Positions 13,138 to 25,251 of a stretch of DNA of 64,000 nt are shown one piece after another. Within the stretch, counting starts at the first letter, position 1. Each line of letters opens with the position of its first letter. The notes beneath the pieces are model-generated. The model was not told where the DNA came from, made no database searches, and saw only the letters and a program-made list of their open reading frames with translations. Both the position numbers and the translations under genes were made by a program. The DNA lies in the NCBI GenBank assembly GCA_038501195.1, contig JBBPUQ010000007.1, forward strand, positions 4,193,501-4,257,500, read 5' to 3'. The DNA is from Nemania diffusa. Taxonomy: Eukaryota; Ascomycota; Sordariomycetes; Xylariales; Xylariaceae.

Positions 13138-15911
13138 ACGTTGATGGCAGGATACCATTACAGACTACGGCTCATGTTTGAGGAATATTGAATATATCAT
13201 GTGAGAAAGCGTGATAGGGGTGGCGAAGTGAAGTATATAGCCTCTACGTATATAATTAAACTAAGAGCGTAGTCCTAAACTGCCTAGGATAGTGGAGTAG
13301 AATGGCACGGAGTGTGTATTCAAGGTGAAGCCCAGAGTAATAGTCGTATCTAAAGGACCTGAGATATGTAGTAATTTATATATATAGAAGGTGTCGAGAG
13401 CCCCGCGCGGTGTATTTAGCACAAATAATACTTTTAAAAGTAGTGAGGGTGCGACATGTTTATTGCTTAAAACTGAACTTGGTATATAAGGAAGACATTA
13501 TGGGAGATGAGGCAAGAGTTCTTCTAGTTGTGTCGTTACCCTCGCTTGATGGTTTGTCATGATATCAAGAGGAGGGAGAGTAGACGGTAGCATGGTGCAG
13601 TATGGTGTTTCCATGAAAATTGAGATACTGTGATCTCCCGGTGCATGTAAGTCGAGGTATGGAATAGAAGAGAGACGGTTCGTTGATTTGTCTTCTGAGC
13701 CCCTGTTGAAATAAGATTTATTAGCAATTTAATGTATTTCACCCGTGTGGGGATATGACAGGATGTTGAGTTGACATACCCTCCATGAACAGCTTGGGTT
13801 GAGCTAGACGGCATGATATCCAAAACTTCCCTGGAATCCGTCCTTTATGAGATGGTAATAGTATTTCCACCAGTGGGTAGAACATAGGAGCTATAAACCC
13901 CCGCTGATAGTAGATCTTCATGAGGGACCATCGAATTGCCCACAGGACATAGATACAATATATACCCTGGACAGCAAATATGAACATAGTTTGATGCGAT
14001 AAGGGGTGATCGAAAAAAAAACGACTACGACATTCCCCCCACTGCGCCCTAACAACTACTGCCTGGAGGGTAGTTCTAACTAGTGCATAGTTATTTAGCA
14101 TTTCGTTTATTTAGCCTAGAGTTTCTCATGATAGTCAACCAGTGACGCGATTTATTTGTGTTGTTGTCCATTCAGCCTCTCGGCTGCCTACTTCTCAAGG
14201 CAAGATGTGACTAGATTCGTTAGGCTCAAAGTGCTCCATCCCGTGCCTTCTTCCGAAATCGTAGGACTTCGTCGGAAACGTGCAGATCTATACTGGACGT
14301 CAAGCCCCTGTGGTAGTCGAGTCTGGCACGGGTCCTGTTCCTATTCGACGGCTTAAATCCGAGACTGTGGCTAGTGTGCTCGAGACCAACGGCGAAAGCT
14401 ACTGATGTCATGTGCATGATTGGATAGTTGCGGCCGTAGCGACTATAAGAGTTGCACTACCCAAAACTAAACCGAAAGGGGGATCTTTATATCATTTCTT
14501 CCCTTTTGTCGATTATTGGTTACCACTGCAGCGGGATTTGAAAAATGCATAATCAACCGAGAGATCAATTGTAATAGGCGCCATGAATAGCTTGAAAGGA
14601 TGGTATGATGAAATAAAAGGGTCTTTGGGGCGGATGTTTCCGGGCGAAGTTGGGATTCGGCGAATAGGTTCTTATTGTAACCCTCCATGATTGATCGCTC
14701 ACCGCCAGAGTCCATCGCATGGATTCAGCCTTTCTGAATGTAGCGGTAAGTCGCGACTCCACAGCCAATCTGGCTGGCGGACGATCATTTGGCCTAGGTG
14801 GGGGTTTTGTTTTGGGTATTGGGGATATAGAGGGTAATACAGCATAGATTCTAGCATGGAATATCTGAGATTCAGTAGGTAGCCGATACGCTTATGAATG
14901 CTACATAAAGAAGGAAAGTGTCGTATTCATAGGTGTGGTTCGATCAAGCATGGCTACCCAAGGCTGTTACCAGGGCGGGGACGCGAACCAAGCAAAGCCG
15001 GGAAGGTAGGGAAAATGAGGCTCTGAAACTAAGCCCCGACAGCACTGAGGTGGCAAAATAAATTGGAGCTTATCATGGATATAAAACTTTATTAATGGTG
15101 CCCCAATGTGGTCAAGTAGTTAAGGAAAAGTCCTAGTTCTTTAGGCACTATTACGTCGTTGTTGTGATACAAATACACGCATCGTTGTGAGGGGCTGAGA
15201 GCCATGTCCTTAGGCAGTCGGTGGTTTCACTGAGTTTCCTAGCCAGTTCTGTGTCTGTGATTTATAATGGTTTTTGTGAGGTAGTAGGGTCTGAAGCATG
15301 GTGGTGGTAGCGGTGGAAACGAGTCATACGAAAAATTTATAACAGTAATATGTCGATACTTCATATTCCATCCGGATCGTAAAGGTATGCGCCTTGTACT
15401 CTATGCTTATATATTATGTTTTTTAAACACTTCCGTTTTTTTAGTGAAGTTACTGCGATTAAGCTAGATGTGCGCCAATCGGTAATTACCGCCATATTAT
15501 ATGGTGCATCTTCTCAGCCATGGCTTGTCGCCTATAACAGTGGCTGCTGCGGGAGGCCTATTACGGTTACTTACCTACGCGGTAGTGTAGGTCCCAGGAA
15601 GCAACATAAATTTTGTACTAGCTTACTTCGCTATACTCAAGCATATACCGCTCTTATCTCCTATACTATTGAGCATATTACTATTTCGATAGAAGACACA
15701 AATTATAGGCGTGTCAAATTTTAACTGTTGAAAACAAAAAGAAAATCAACTCAATTAGACTTATCCCCGTAGAGTGTCTGGTAATCAATTATTTAACTCG
15801 GCTATCTTTGACTGTTCCTAGTATCTAATTGCGGTTGCGCATTCCAATACTTATCGACCATAGCGTTGTTTACTTCCATCGTCGGGTGTTTATCAGACCG
15901 TCGTTCGAAAC
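13138..15911. other. gene-poor interval of about 2.8 kb
   Basis: It lies between the nitroalkane oxidase and the unrecognised gene that starts at 16901. Only short frames without known motifs are present. I see no tRNA, terminal repeat or decayed gene here. Confidence 0.45.
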
Positions 15912-16901
15912 TCAACTGTACCCGAGAAACTTGCTTAGAAAAGCTTCTCTATCCTTATCTGATGGTCTTGTGAATGAAACAGGGCCCCAAATGTCAGGCT
16001 GCATAGTATCTGACGGCGGAGGCTTGAAGGTTTCGTCAGTTGGAAAACAAGCGTCATATTTGAACCCCGCAACAGGGACCCATATCTCCTTGTTGTTGAG
16101 GTTCCAGTTAGGCCGACAAACGAAGGACAATGTTGGAACTTGAACCTTGGTGAAGAATGCTGTACATTCTACTTCTGATTGAGGCACCTGGATTATTCCA
16201 ACATGGTCATCCTCGACAGAGGTTGCTAACAAACTAACATTCGTACAACTAAGTTTTGCCTTGGTAGGGAAGGGTGGAGCAGGAGTCCTAGGGGTGCTTT
16301 GGGTCGGTTTAGAGGGAAGCGAAGGCTTCGGCAGGGGCGGAATGGTGATGTGGCTGGATTCATCGCCTCTAGGCTGGCTTGGTTCTCTCTTTATCTCAGG
16401 CTTCTTGGGCAATTCGAGTTTCCGTGGCCAATGAAACGACGTCTGGCCGTTGTCCTGGATGAAATCAACTAGCTGTGCAAGCGAAATAGCGTCAATATCG
16501 AGGGCCTTGAATGCGCATGCATCGATAAATGGTCCTTTCCTGCGACGGATCCGGAGCGGCATATCGTTTCGGCGTACAGACCCCGGCCCTGGACAAGAAT
16601 ATAACTAGTTAACTCCCACGAGCTTGTTATGTTGAAGATGAAGGATGGATAACTAACAGAAGCGGTTCGAGACTGCGTGAAACAATTTCCAGACAAACTG
16701 GTCGAAAGGGTTGTTTTTAGGTTGCGGCGACGTCTTCTTTACAGCTTCGGTAAATTTCTTCTTTAGTTCTTGACAGAAGATTTGATCTCTTCCGTTCCCC
16801 TGGGCTTTCAATTGTCGCTCCATCTGCATCATGAGGAACCTGAAATCCACGGGCATCTGGCGACCTATCCGTGCTTGAGCACGGGACTTTGCGGACGGCA
16901 T
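15912..16901 (-). CDS. Unrecognised two-exon protein, 306 aa
   Basis: Exon 1 is 16901-16658 and exon 2 is 16588-15912; a 69 bp intron (GTTAGT...CAG) joins them in phase. I do not recognise the family. The N-terminus is basic (MPSAKSRAQARIGRQ) and is followed by a helical region (about residues 15-80), an Arg-rich stretch at the exon junction, a Pro/Lys/Ser-rich linker (about 130-190) and a C-terminal region rich in Trp, Pro and Phe. No signal peptide or membrane segment is visible. An in-frame ATG 75 bp upstream (16976) would add 25 residues; the 16901 start is preferred only because its N-terminus looks like a normal start. The consistent splice phase and length of open frame argue for a real gene. 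Confidence 0.6.
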
Positions 16902-17644
16902 GATTGCGGGAACTTTAAAAAAAGCTCTACTCAAAGAGTTACCTAAATTCGATTTGTATAGAGTAGTACAGGACAATTTATAGGGTGGGAGGTCGTGGTA
17001 TTTCCGCGACTCCTAGACGGATAGTGGCAAAAGGTTGAGAAGGAGTTATTTCTTATCTTGGCTGAGTTAACGTAAACGCAGGAGAGGAGGCTATACATTT
17101 CAAATCGACAACGTTCTCTCAATGTCTTAGTGTTTTGGTTTTGGGTTTTGTTGACACTAGATCATACACCCAATGCCCCAGCCCATCGCAACTGCTAAAC
17201 TTTAATGAGCCTAATATTGTAGCGCTTTCCCAACTACGTGTTATAATGATTCCCACTTCTCGTTAGTGAATGGGCAGCTCTTTCTCAAACTTAATTACAT
17301 GTATGCTATTATGTCATTGCACCTCAGCGATAGGTAGTTTTGTGCTAACATGTGACGCCTACAGCACGTTCCTCACCCATGCCACCCCGGTGCAAGATAC
17401 CTAGGTACCCCTGAATAGGTGAACCACTATTATGATTCTAGGGGTTACTTTGTTGGACGCCAACATCTACTGTACTGATCACGTAGAGTTAGAACATGCC
17501 ATGAACTAAAATGGATGTAGGCAAATGGCGAGTCGAAAAAAAGGAGGGGCAAAAGAGGTGATTATGCTCAAAGTTTTCACAGCTACTACAAATTACGACA
17601 TCACAAATCTAATCCCTTCATCTATGTAACCTTGGGCATTCTTT
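16902..17644. other. intergenic, 743 bp
   Basis: This is the upstream side of the unrecognised minus-strand gene and the downstream side of the detached MYND finger. No gene or repeat was recognised. Confidence 0.4.
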
Positions 17645-17970
17645 TCACCCACAGACCGGTTTGTGCTTTTTCCAGTCTGCCCGCTGGCATTCGCGAGAGC
17701 AGTACTTGACTTTCTTGCAACCCGTACAGTTCAACAAGCCACTTCCATCTTCCTGTTTATCCTTCCCACACGATTGGCATCCTTCGCCAGGGGATACACC
17801 CGCCCCGGTTGCTATGGCATCCCCGCTAATGTCAGGGAAGTACACGTCGTCGGCAAAGGGTGCCCAGAACGCCGGCGAGATGGCGGCGCGGACGGCATGC
17901 TTAGCCAGGGTCTTCTAGCCCGAGACATTGCGAATGAAGTTCGGAGGGAAGTTTCCGTTGCCGCACGAGC
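17645..17970 (-). pseudogene. Detached 3' end of the MYND-finger gene
   Basis: This is the last 108 codons of the gene whose 5' part lies at 25257-28696. The frame enters at the target-site duplication and reads through a conserved-looking stretch (CSCGNGNFPPNF) to a complete MYND zinc finger ending KPVCG and TGA at 17645. The finger has the C-x2-C, C-x2-C, C-x3-C, H-x3-C ligand pattern. The frame is broken by one TAG at 17917-17915. With no start codon or promoter of its own and the LTR element directly upstream, it is presumably not translated as a protein. MYND fingers bind proline-rich peptides in partner proteins. The TAG can be explained by a CAG-to-TAG change, the CpA-to-TpA preference of RIP. 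Confidence 0.85.
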
Positions 17971-17975
17971 ACAAC
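17971..17975. repeat. Left target-site duplication ACAAC
   Basis: These five bases directly precede the TGT start of the left LTR. The same ACAAC follows the ACA end of the right LTR at 25252-25256. Confidence 0.85.
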
Positions 17976-18301
17976 TGTCACATAGCCAAGACTGCCTTAG
18001 ACCTACAGGAAGCTATTGACTAGTTATATGCATATATATCCAATAGTTTGAGACCTAACCCACCTGTATAAAGGCTATTGGATAGAGCAAGTCACTTAGA
18101 CCTGCAACTATATGCAAAGAGAATCAACAGCTTTAAAAATACCAGATTATATAAACTGTAGCTTAAAAGCTTTTAGATATAAAAAAAAACTGATTTTTTT
18201 AAATAAAAAAAAAAGAAAAAATTATAAATTTTACAAAACTAAAATGATTTATTAACTAAATAAATTTTGTTTTAAGTTTTATAAAATAAGTTTTTATTAT
18301 A
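17976..18301 (+). repeat. Left (5') LTR
   Basis: It aligns to the right LTR base for base, without indels, at a constant offset of 6950. The differences are almost all C/T or G/A. The first 130 bp or so keep their C and G (for example GAGACCTAACCCACCTG at 18049), while the rest is mutated. Confidence 0.92.
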
Positions 18302-21300
18302 AATAAATTACTTTTTATTTAAAAAAACTTTTATATATATAACTATTATTTAATACTTTTTTTTTTTTTTAAATTTGATTTTATTTATTTTTTATAAGCT
18401 TTTATATTTTTTAAGTTTATAATATTTATATCTATTATTAATAATTTTATTACTAATTAATTATTTATAACAATATTTATTATTAATAGTAGTATTATTT
18501 TATATTTATTTGTTAATTTAATAACTATATTATTTATAAATATTTTTGCTTTAGTTTTATAAAAATTTAAAAATAATAGATTTAAAAAAAATTTAAACAA
18601 ATCAAAAAATTTAAAAGATTTTAACAAATTAAAAAATAAAAAAAACTTTTTACTTTTTAACAAAAAAGCTAAACAATTTAGTTTAAAAAAAAAAAAAAAC
18701 TTTATATTTAAAAAAACTATTTTTAAGCTACTATATAATTTATTTTTAATATTATTTTAAAAATTATTTATTTTTTTATATATAAATTTTATATAATTGC
18801 TATTTTTATTGCTAATATATTTATTTTTTTTTTAAATATTAATATAAAAACTTAAAAAAATTTTTTTTATTATTATATATATAAAAATATTATATACTGC
18901 TTTTAATACTTTAAATATTTTTTTAATATTTATTTTATTTTTTATTAAAGCTATTTTATTTTTTATTAATTATTTATATAATTTACAAATAGTTTGATTT
19001 TTATTATTAACATTTTTATAAAATCGCTTATATTTTTAATAAGCTTTGTTATATAAACAGTTTTTTATTAAACTAATTATAATAATATTAAAAGTAATTA
19101 TTAAAACAATATTTTAGCTTAATAATATTTTAATATTATATAAACTTTTTAATTTTTAATATATTATTACTTATAAAAATAAAAATATTTAAATAACAGA
19201 TATTACAGTTTAAAACTTTTTTATATAAATATTTAAATTATATTAATAAATATAAAATATATATAAATTAATTTAAACTTTAATATATAATATATTTAAA
19301 ATATATATTAACTAAAGCTAATTTATTTAAAAACTTTATATTTTTATATAATATATTTATAACATTATAGTAATAATATATTAAATTAATATAAAGATTT
19401 AAAAAATACAAGTTTTACAACTTTAGATTTAAATATAAAACACAAACTTAACGTTTATATAAAAAGCTTAAATAGCTATTATATAATTAATAAATAACTT
19501 GTTAATATATAGTAAAACTATTAAAAAACTTTAAAATATAGCAAAAGTTTACTATAATGTTTTTTATATATTTTATTTTAAAATATAAAAATAAAAACAA
19601 ATTTATACTAAATTAGTTATAGATTTTAATATATAAACTAATATTATAAAAAAATAATTATAGAACTTTTATAATAAAACTATCAATTTTATATAAATTA
19701 TTAACTTTTGTTTATATATAAAAGCAGTTGTTAAAAAAATATAAAAATAATTATAAAATAACTAAAAAATAAATATTAACTTTATTATTAGCAATTTTTA
19801 AAAAAAAAATATAATAATTAAATTTATAATATAATTTTTAGTTTTTATTAGTAAACCTTTTATAAACAAAACTTTATTTAAATTTACTACTAAATATTTT
19901 AACAATAAAGTTTATATATAAAAATAACTAACTAATAAATACTTTTAAGTAATATAAATATATAATATTTTAAAAATAGCAACTATTTAATATTAAACTA
20001 TATATATTTAGTTTATAACATTAACAAATATTAAAAATTTAAAAAACTTTAATTTAAATAAATTTGATAATAAATATAGATTTTTGATTTTATTACAAAA
20101 CTTTTTATAAAAACTGCTATAAAAGCTTATAAATAATAACAAAAACAATAATAATAATTTACTTTGATTTATAAATAGCAAAAACAAATTAATATAAGCT
20201 ATAAAACATTTAATTTATTTTTTAGTAATTATAATAATTAATTTTATATAATTAAACAAACTTATTAATTATAATAACAAAGATTTTTTTAAAATTTTAG
20301 TTATAATAAAGCTAAATATAAATATATATATAAATTTATACTAATATTTTTTTAAATAATTATATATAAATTAATTAAATTAACTTTTTATTAATTAATA
20401 AAACTTAAATATAATATTAACAAAAAATTTTTTAGTTAAATCGACTAAATTTTTAGAACTAATAGCTAGTTTATAAAACTATTTTAAAAAATTGTTTTTA
20501 AAACTTTTTTAAAAAATACTAAAACTTTAAAAAAATATATAAGCTAAAATATTAAAACAATATAATATAATATTTTATAAAATTATTAAACTTTAATAAA
20601 ATTATTAAATAATTTAAAACTATATTTTAAATTTATATAGCTAAAACTTTTTTTAACAAAATTACTAAATTAATTTATAATAAAAAAAACAGCTTTTTTA
20701 AAAATAACAATAATTTTTTTAAAACTATTAAAAAAACTGATTAAATTTATAAAAATATATTAATTAATTTAAATATTTCATTAAAAAAAAAGCTTATTTC
20801 GATATAAAAATATTTAAAGTTAAACTAAACTAATAATAAATATAAAAATTGTTTTAACTTTAGTAACTAAAATCAATTTTTAAAAAAAAATATTAGCAAA
20901 AAGTTTATTAATAAAAACTTAAAAAAGCTGGCTAAAATTAACTTTAAACTAAAATATTAAATATTTAATAAAAATATTTTAATTAATATTATTTAAGCTA
21001 TTATTAATTAATTTAAAAAAAATAAAAAGATATATTAATACTATAGCTATAACAATTATTAAACTTTAATTTATTTTATTTAAAAAAATATTAATAGACA
21101 AAATTTATTTTTAATACTAGAAAAAATTTCTATTATTAAATATAAAAACAATAAAAAATTATTACTATTTATTTAAAAAAAAACTAAAATAAATATAATT
21201 ATATTAAATCAACTTATATTTTGCTTTATTAAAATAAAAAATTTTGATTTAAATTTTTAAATAATTTTTATATTATATTTTATAAAAATTTATAACTAAA

Positions 21301-22199
21301 CTAAAATAAAGCTATTATAACTTTTATTTTTAAAAAAAACTATAATATTAAACTAAATAACAATAAATAAATTAGTAAATAATCTAAGTTTAATAAACAA
21401 TTTATTATATTTATAACTTTTATATATAATAAAAAAAAATATTTAATATAAATTTTATTAAATATTAATAATTTAATACTAGTATTTTTTTTTATTTAAA
21501 TTTAAAAATAAAAACTTTTAATTATTAAATATAAAACTTTAAAACTAATAATTATTTTTAATATTACTATTATAAAAAAAAGCAAAAAATATTATATAAA
21601 TAACTTAATATTTTAATATTAAAATAATTATTTTATTTAGTTTAATTTCAAACTAACTACTTTTAATATATAATATAATATTATTTTATTATAATAATAA
21701 ATAAAACAGTATTAACTGACCTACTTTTTTAGTAAAAACAAAATATAATTTATTTTATATTATTGCTACAAAAACTATATCAGTTAAACTATATTAAAAC
21801 AGTTAAAAATAAACCTTTATAATATTATATCAATATAAACAGCAGTTTAAGCCGCTTTAAAAAATATTTATTAATTATAAATAAAAAAACTGCTATAAAA
21901 TTTTTAAACTATTAGCTATAAAACTATAAAATAAACTTATATAAAAATAAATTACTTTTATAAAAACCTTTATATATTATAAATATAAAAAAACTTAATA
22001 CTTTTAAACTATAATTTAAAAAAATATTAAATAACAGTTATATTTATAAATTGACTTTTTTATATAAAACTTTTTTTATATTTATAAAAAAAAAAAACTT
22101 AAACAACTTTTTATATTTTATAATAAATTATAAAAAATTTAATAAAATTATAATATTTATATAATATTTTATTTTTTTAATTAGTAAATTTTAAACTTA

Positions 22200-24300
22200 A
22201 TTTTATATAGCTAAATAATTTACTAAAATTAATTTAAAATTTAAGTTTTATTTAATATAAATTAAAAAAAATTATAAATAAAAAACTACTTTTTATTATA
22301 AATATAAACTTTTTAAATATATTGTTATATTAATAAAGCTTATTAATATATTTGTTACTTTTTAGTTAATAATAAATAATATTTTTAAAAATTTTATTAA
22401 TAATAAGCTATTTATATATTTTAACAATTTTTTAATTTATATAAATATAATAAAAAAACATAATTATATTATAAAAAAAATATTTTAGTAATTAATTAAA
22501 TATAATTTTGCTGTTATATTACAAAAATATAAATAAAAAATATAAAAAATAAAATTTTTTAGCTATATTATTAATATAAAAAAAATTACTATAACTAAAA
22601 ACAAAATTAACTATATTATTAAATAAAAAATATTAAAAACTTTTAAAAAATATTAATAATTTATAAATTTTGTTAATTTTTATTGATAATTTATTAAAAA
22701 TTTTTTCAAAGTTGTAAAATTATTAATAAATATTAATAAAAAAAATAAAAAAAACTAAAAATAAACAGCAAAAATAAACAAAACATTTCAACTTTTTAAA
22801 TATTATTTTATTATAGCTTTAATTTTTGTATACTTTAATTTTAAATATATAATATATATTAAAACTAATATATCAAACTTTATTTTAAAAACAATTATAT
22901 TTTAAAAAAATAAAAATAAAAAGCTATAATTTATAGCTTTTTATTTTAAAAAATTTATACTAGCTAAAATAAATTATAAAATTTATAACAAAAAATTATT
23001 TGTAATTGTAGATTTTTTTAATCAATAAAAACAATATTTAAAAAAAGCTAAATATTAAATTAAAATATATTTAAATTATTAAAATTTAGCATATTTTACA
23101 ATAGCTAAAGTTTTTAATAAAAAATAAACATAATAAATTTAATAATTGTTAATATATTAGTTTATTATTAATTATAAACTTAGTAACCAAAACAAAAAAG
23201 TTAATATTTTATTTAAATTAACTTAATATTGGCTTAAAAAAAAAAAAGCTAAAAACTAATTTATAAAGTTAGTTTTATAAAATAAATATTTTTTGCATTT
23301 TAATAGCTTTTTAAAACTAATATTTATATTTTTTATTATAGTTATATTAACTTTTTAACAATTTTATAACTTATTAATACTTAAATAAACAATAAATTTT
23401 ATAAAATATATAAAAAAAACAAAACTAAAAAACTTTAAATATATTTTAAAAATATAAACTTTATATAAAAATATAGTAATTATAAAAAACAGCTTATTAT
23501 ATAAAAAAAAATATTTATAAATGTTTTAAACTTTATAGCAAAAAGTAATAAAATTAAAATATAACACTTTAATTACTAGTTATATAAATATAAATAAAAC
23601 TTTTAAACTGATTATATATAATTTCTAATAGCCCAATATCGAAAAAATCATAAAAAACTTTATAAATAACTATTTAAAATATTAACATAATAAAATATTT
23701 AAATATATACTTTTTAGTTATTTATAGCTTATAAAGTTTTATTATAAACTATAAAATATAATAACAATAGATTTTATTATTAACTTATTTTTTTTTAATA
23801 AATATAATTTTATTTAAATAATAATTAACTTTTTTATTAAAATAAAATATTTTATTTTATTAAAAATAAAAAAAAAAAAAACTAAAAATTTTATTAAAAT
23901 TTTTACAAAAACTTATTAAAAATATTATAACATTTTTTTTAATATAATATCTAATAAAAACTTTAAATTTATAACATATTTATAAAAAAACTTTTTTAAA
24001 TTAATAAATATTAAATTTTATATAAATATAATATTTTACTTTTAAATTAATAGTTAAACTAAATAATTAAACTAATTTTTTAAAGCTTATTTTTATATTT
24101 TTACAAACTATAAAATGTCAAATTAAAAAAACTTTTTATTAACTATAAAATTTATATATAATAATATAACTTTTTTATTTATATATATAACTTTTTTTTA
24201 TATTAACTATAGCTTTTACTTTATAACTTATAATTTATTTTTTAATATATTTTATAATTTAAATAATTAGCTATATATTTATTAAATAATTCAAATTTAT
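22200..24300 (+). pseudogene. Relic of Ty3/gypsy pol (RT, RNase H, integrase)
   Basis: On the plus strand, 22411-22430 reads as FIYFNN, the reverse transcriptase YxDD box with both Asp codons changed to Asn (GAC/GAT to AAC/AAT). RNase H is readable at about 22981-23230: IYNKKLFVIVD at its start, then NLAYFT and NYKLSNQNKK, matching the gypsy HKNLxYF, LNRRQxRW and GxQNxxAD blocks. Integrase follows: SNKNFKF at 23951 (from SDxxxxF) and, near 24040-24090, a degraded copy of the HPQTDxQTERxNQ block with stops at the Gln and Arg codons. All three enzymes are dead. Confidence 0.85.
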
Positions 24301-24925
24301 AAAAAAACTAAAGTTTACTTCGAAATAAGCTACAAAAAAATAAAAAAATAAGCTAACAAATATAAAAAAAAAACTCCTATTTACAAAAAAAACTAACTAA
24401 TAATATTAAATATATAATATATTAAAACTAAATAACTTATTAAAAAATTTAACAATAAAATATTAAAATTATTTAAAATTTAAAAAATAATTTTATTTAT
24501 TATTATTAAACTTATTTTATTTAAAAAGTAAAAAATTTATAATTTATTTTATATTTTGTTTATAAAGCTATACTATATTAACAATTAAATATTATTTAAT
24601 TTTAATTAAGTTTTATATAAAGCTAAACTTATAAAAACTATTAATAAATATTATATTAACAAAATTATAAATTTTATAAAAACTTAAAAATATATAAAAT
24701 ATTTTATTAAATAAAAAAATTAACTAGTTAAAAAATACTAGACTTAAAAACTTTATAAATATTTATATAATTTTAAAGTTAAAAAATCTATTAAAAAATT
24801 TTATATTTAACAATTAAAAAAGCCCAAAAATACTTACGTCAATAACAACAACTATATTAATCTTTTAGTTAAATAAAAAGTAATTATTATATTTAAAAAC
24901 AAACATAAAAAAAAAAAAAATATAA

Positions 24926-25251
24926 TATTATATATTTAAAACTATTTTAAACTTATAAAAAACTATTAATTAGTTATATATATATATATTTAACAGTTTA
25001 AAACTTAATTTATTTATATAAAAACTATTAAATAAAACAAGTTATTTAAACTTACAACTATATACAAAAAAAACTAACAGTTTTAAAAGTACTAAATTAT
25101 ATAAACTGTAACTTAAAAGCTTTTAAATATAAAAAGGGACTGATTCTTCTAAACAAAAAAAAAAAGAAAAATTATAGACCTTGCAAAACCAAAATGATTT
25201 ATTAGCTGAATAGACCTTGTTCCAAGCCCTATAAAATAAGCCCTTGTCACA
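24926..25251 (+). repeat. Right (3') LTR
   Basis: It is the partner of the left LTR and has the same length. Here the outer (right) 120 bp or so, from about 25133, keeps its C and G (GACCTTGTTCCAAGCCC near 25213) and the inner part is mutated, the mirror image of the left copy. Its last bases supply the TGA (25249-25247 on the minus strand) that ends the interrupted MYND-gene frame. Confidence 0.92.

Larger units (their letters stand above)
17976..25251 (+). mobile_element. Ty3/gypsy LTR retrotransposon, heavily RIP-mutated, 7276 bp
   Basis: The element has 326 bp LTRs with TGT...ACA ends, a 5 bp target duplication and a 6.6 kb interior that is overwhelmingly A and T. A 14-base A run at 24907-24920, just before the right LTR, is what a polypurine tract becomes after G-to-A mutation, and fits a plus-strand element. 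Pol is still legible on the plus strand in the order reverse transcriptase, RNase H, integrase, which is the Ty3/gypsy order. Every frame has many stops (TAA and TAG from CAA, CAG and TGG), so it cannot code for proteins. It lies inside a minus-strand DUF4470/MYND gene. Gag is not recognisable in the more degraded left third of the interior. Confidence 0.92.

Noticed and set aside
18457..18663. Small Phe/Leu/Lys-rich frame inside the AT-rich block
   Set aside because: It is a by-product of extreme AT content within the RIP-mutated element.
18302..24925. AT-rich block as a centromere or mitochondrial insertion
   Set aside because: The flanking LTRs, target duplication and readable gypsy pol explain it fully as a RIP-mutated retrotransposon.
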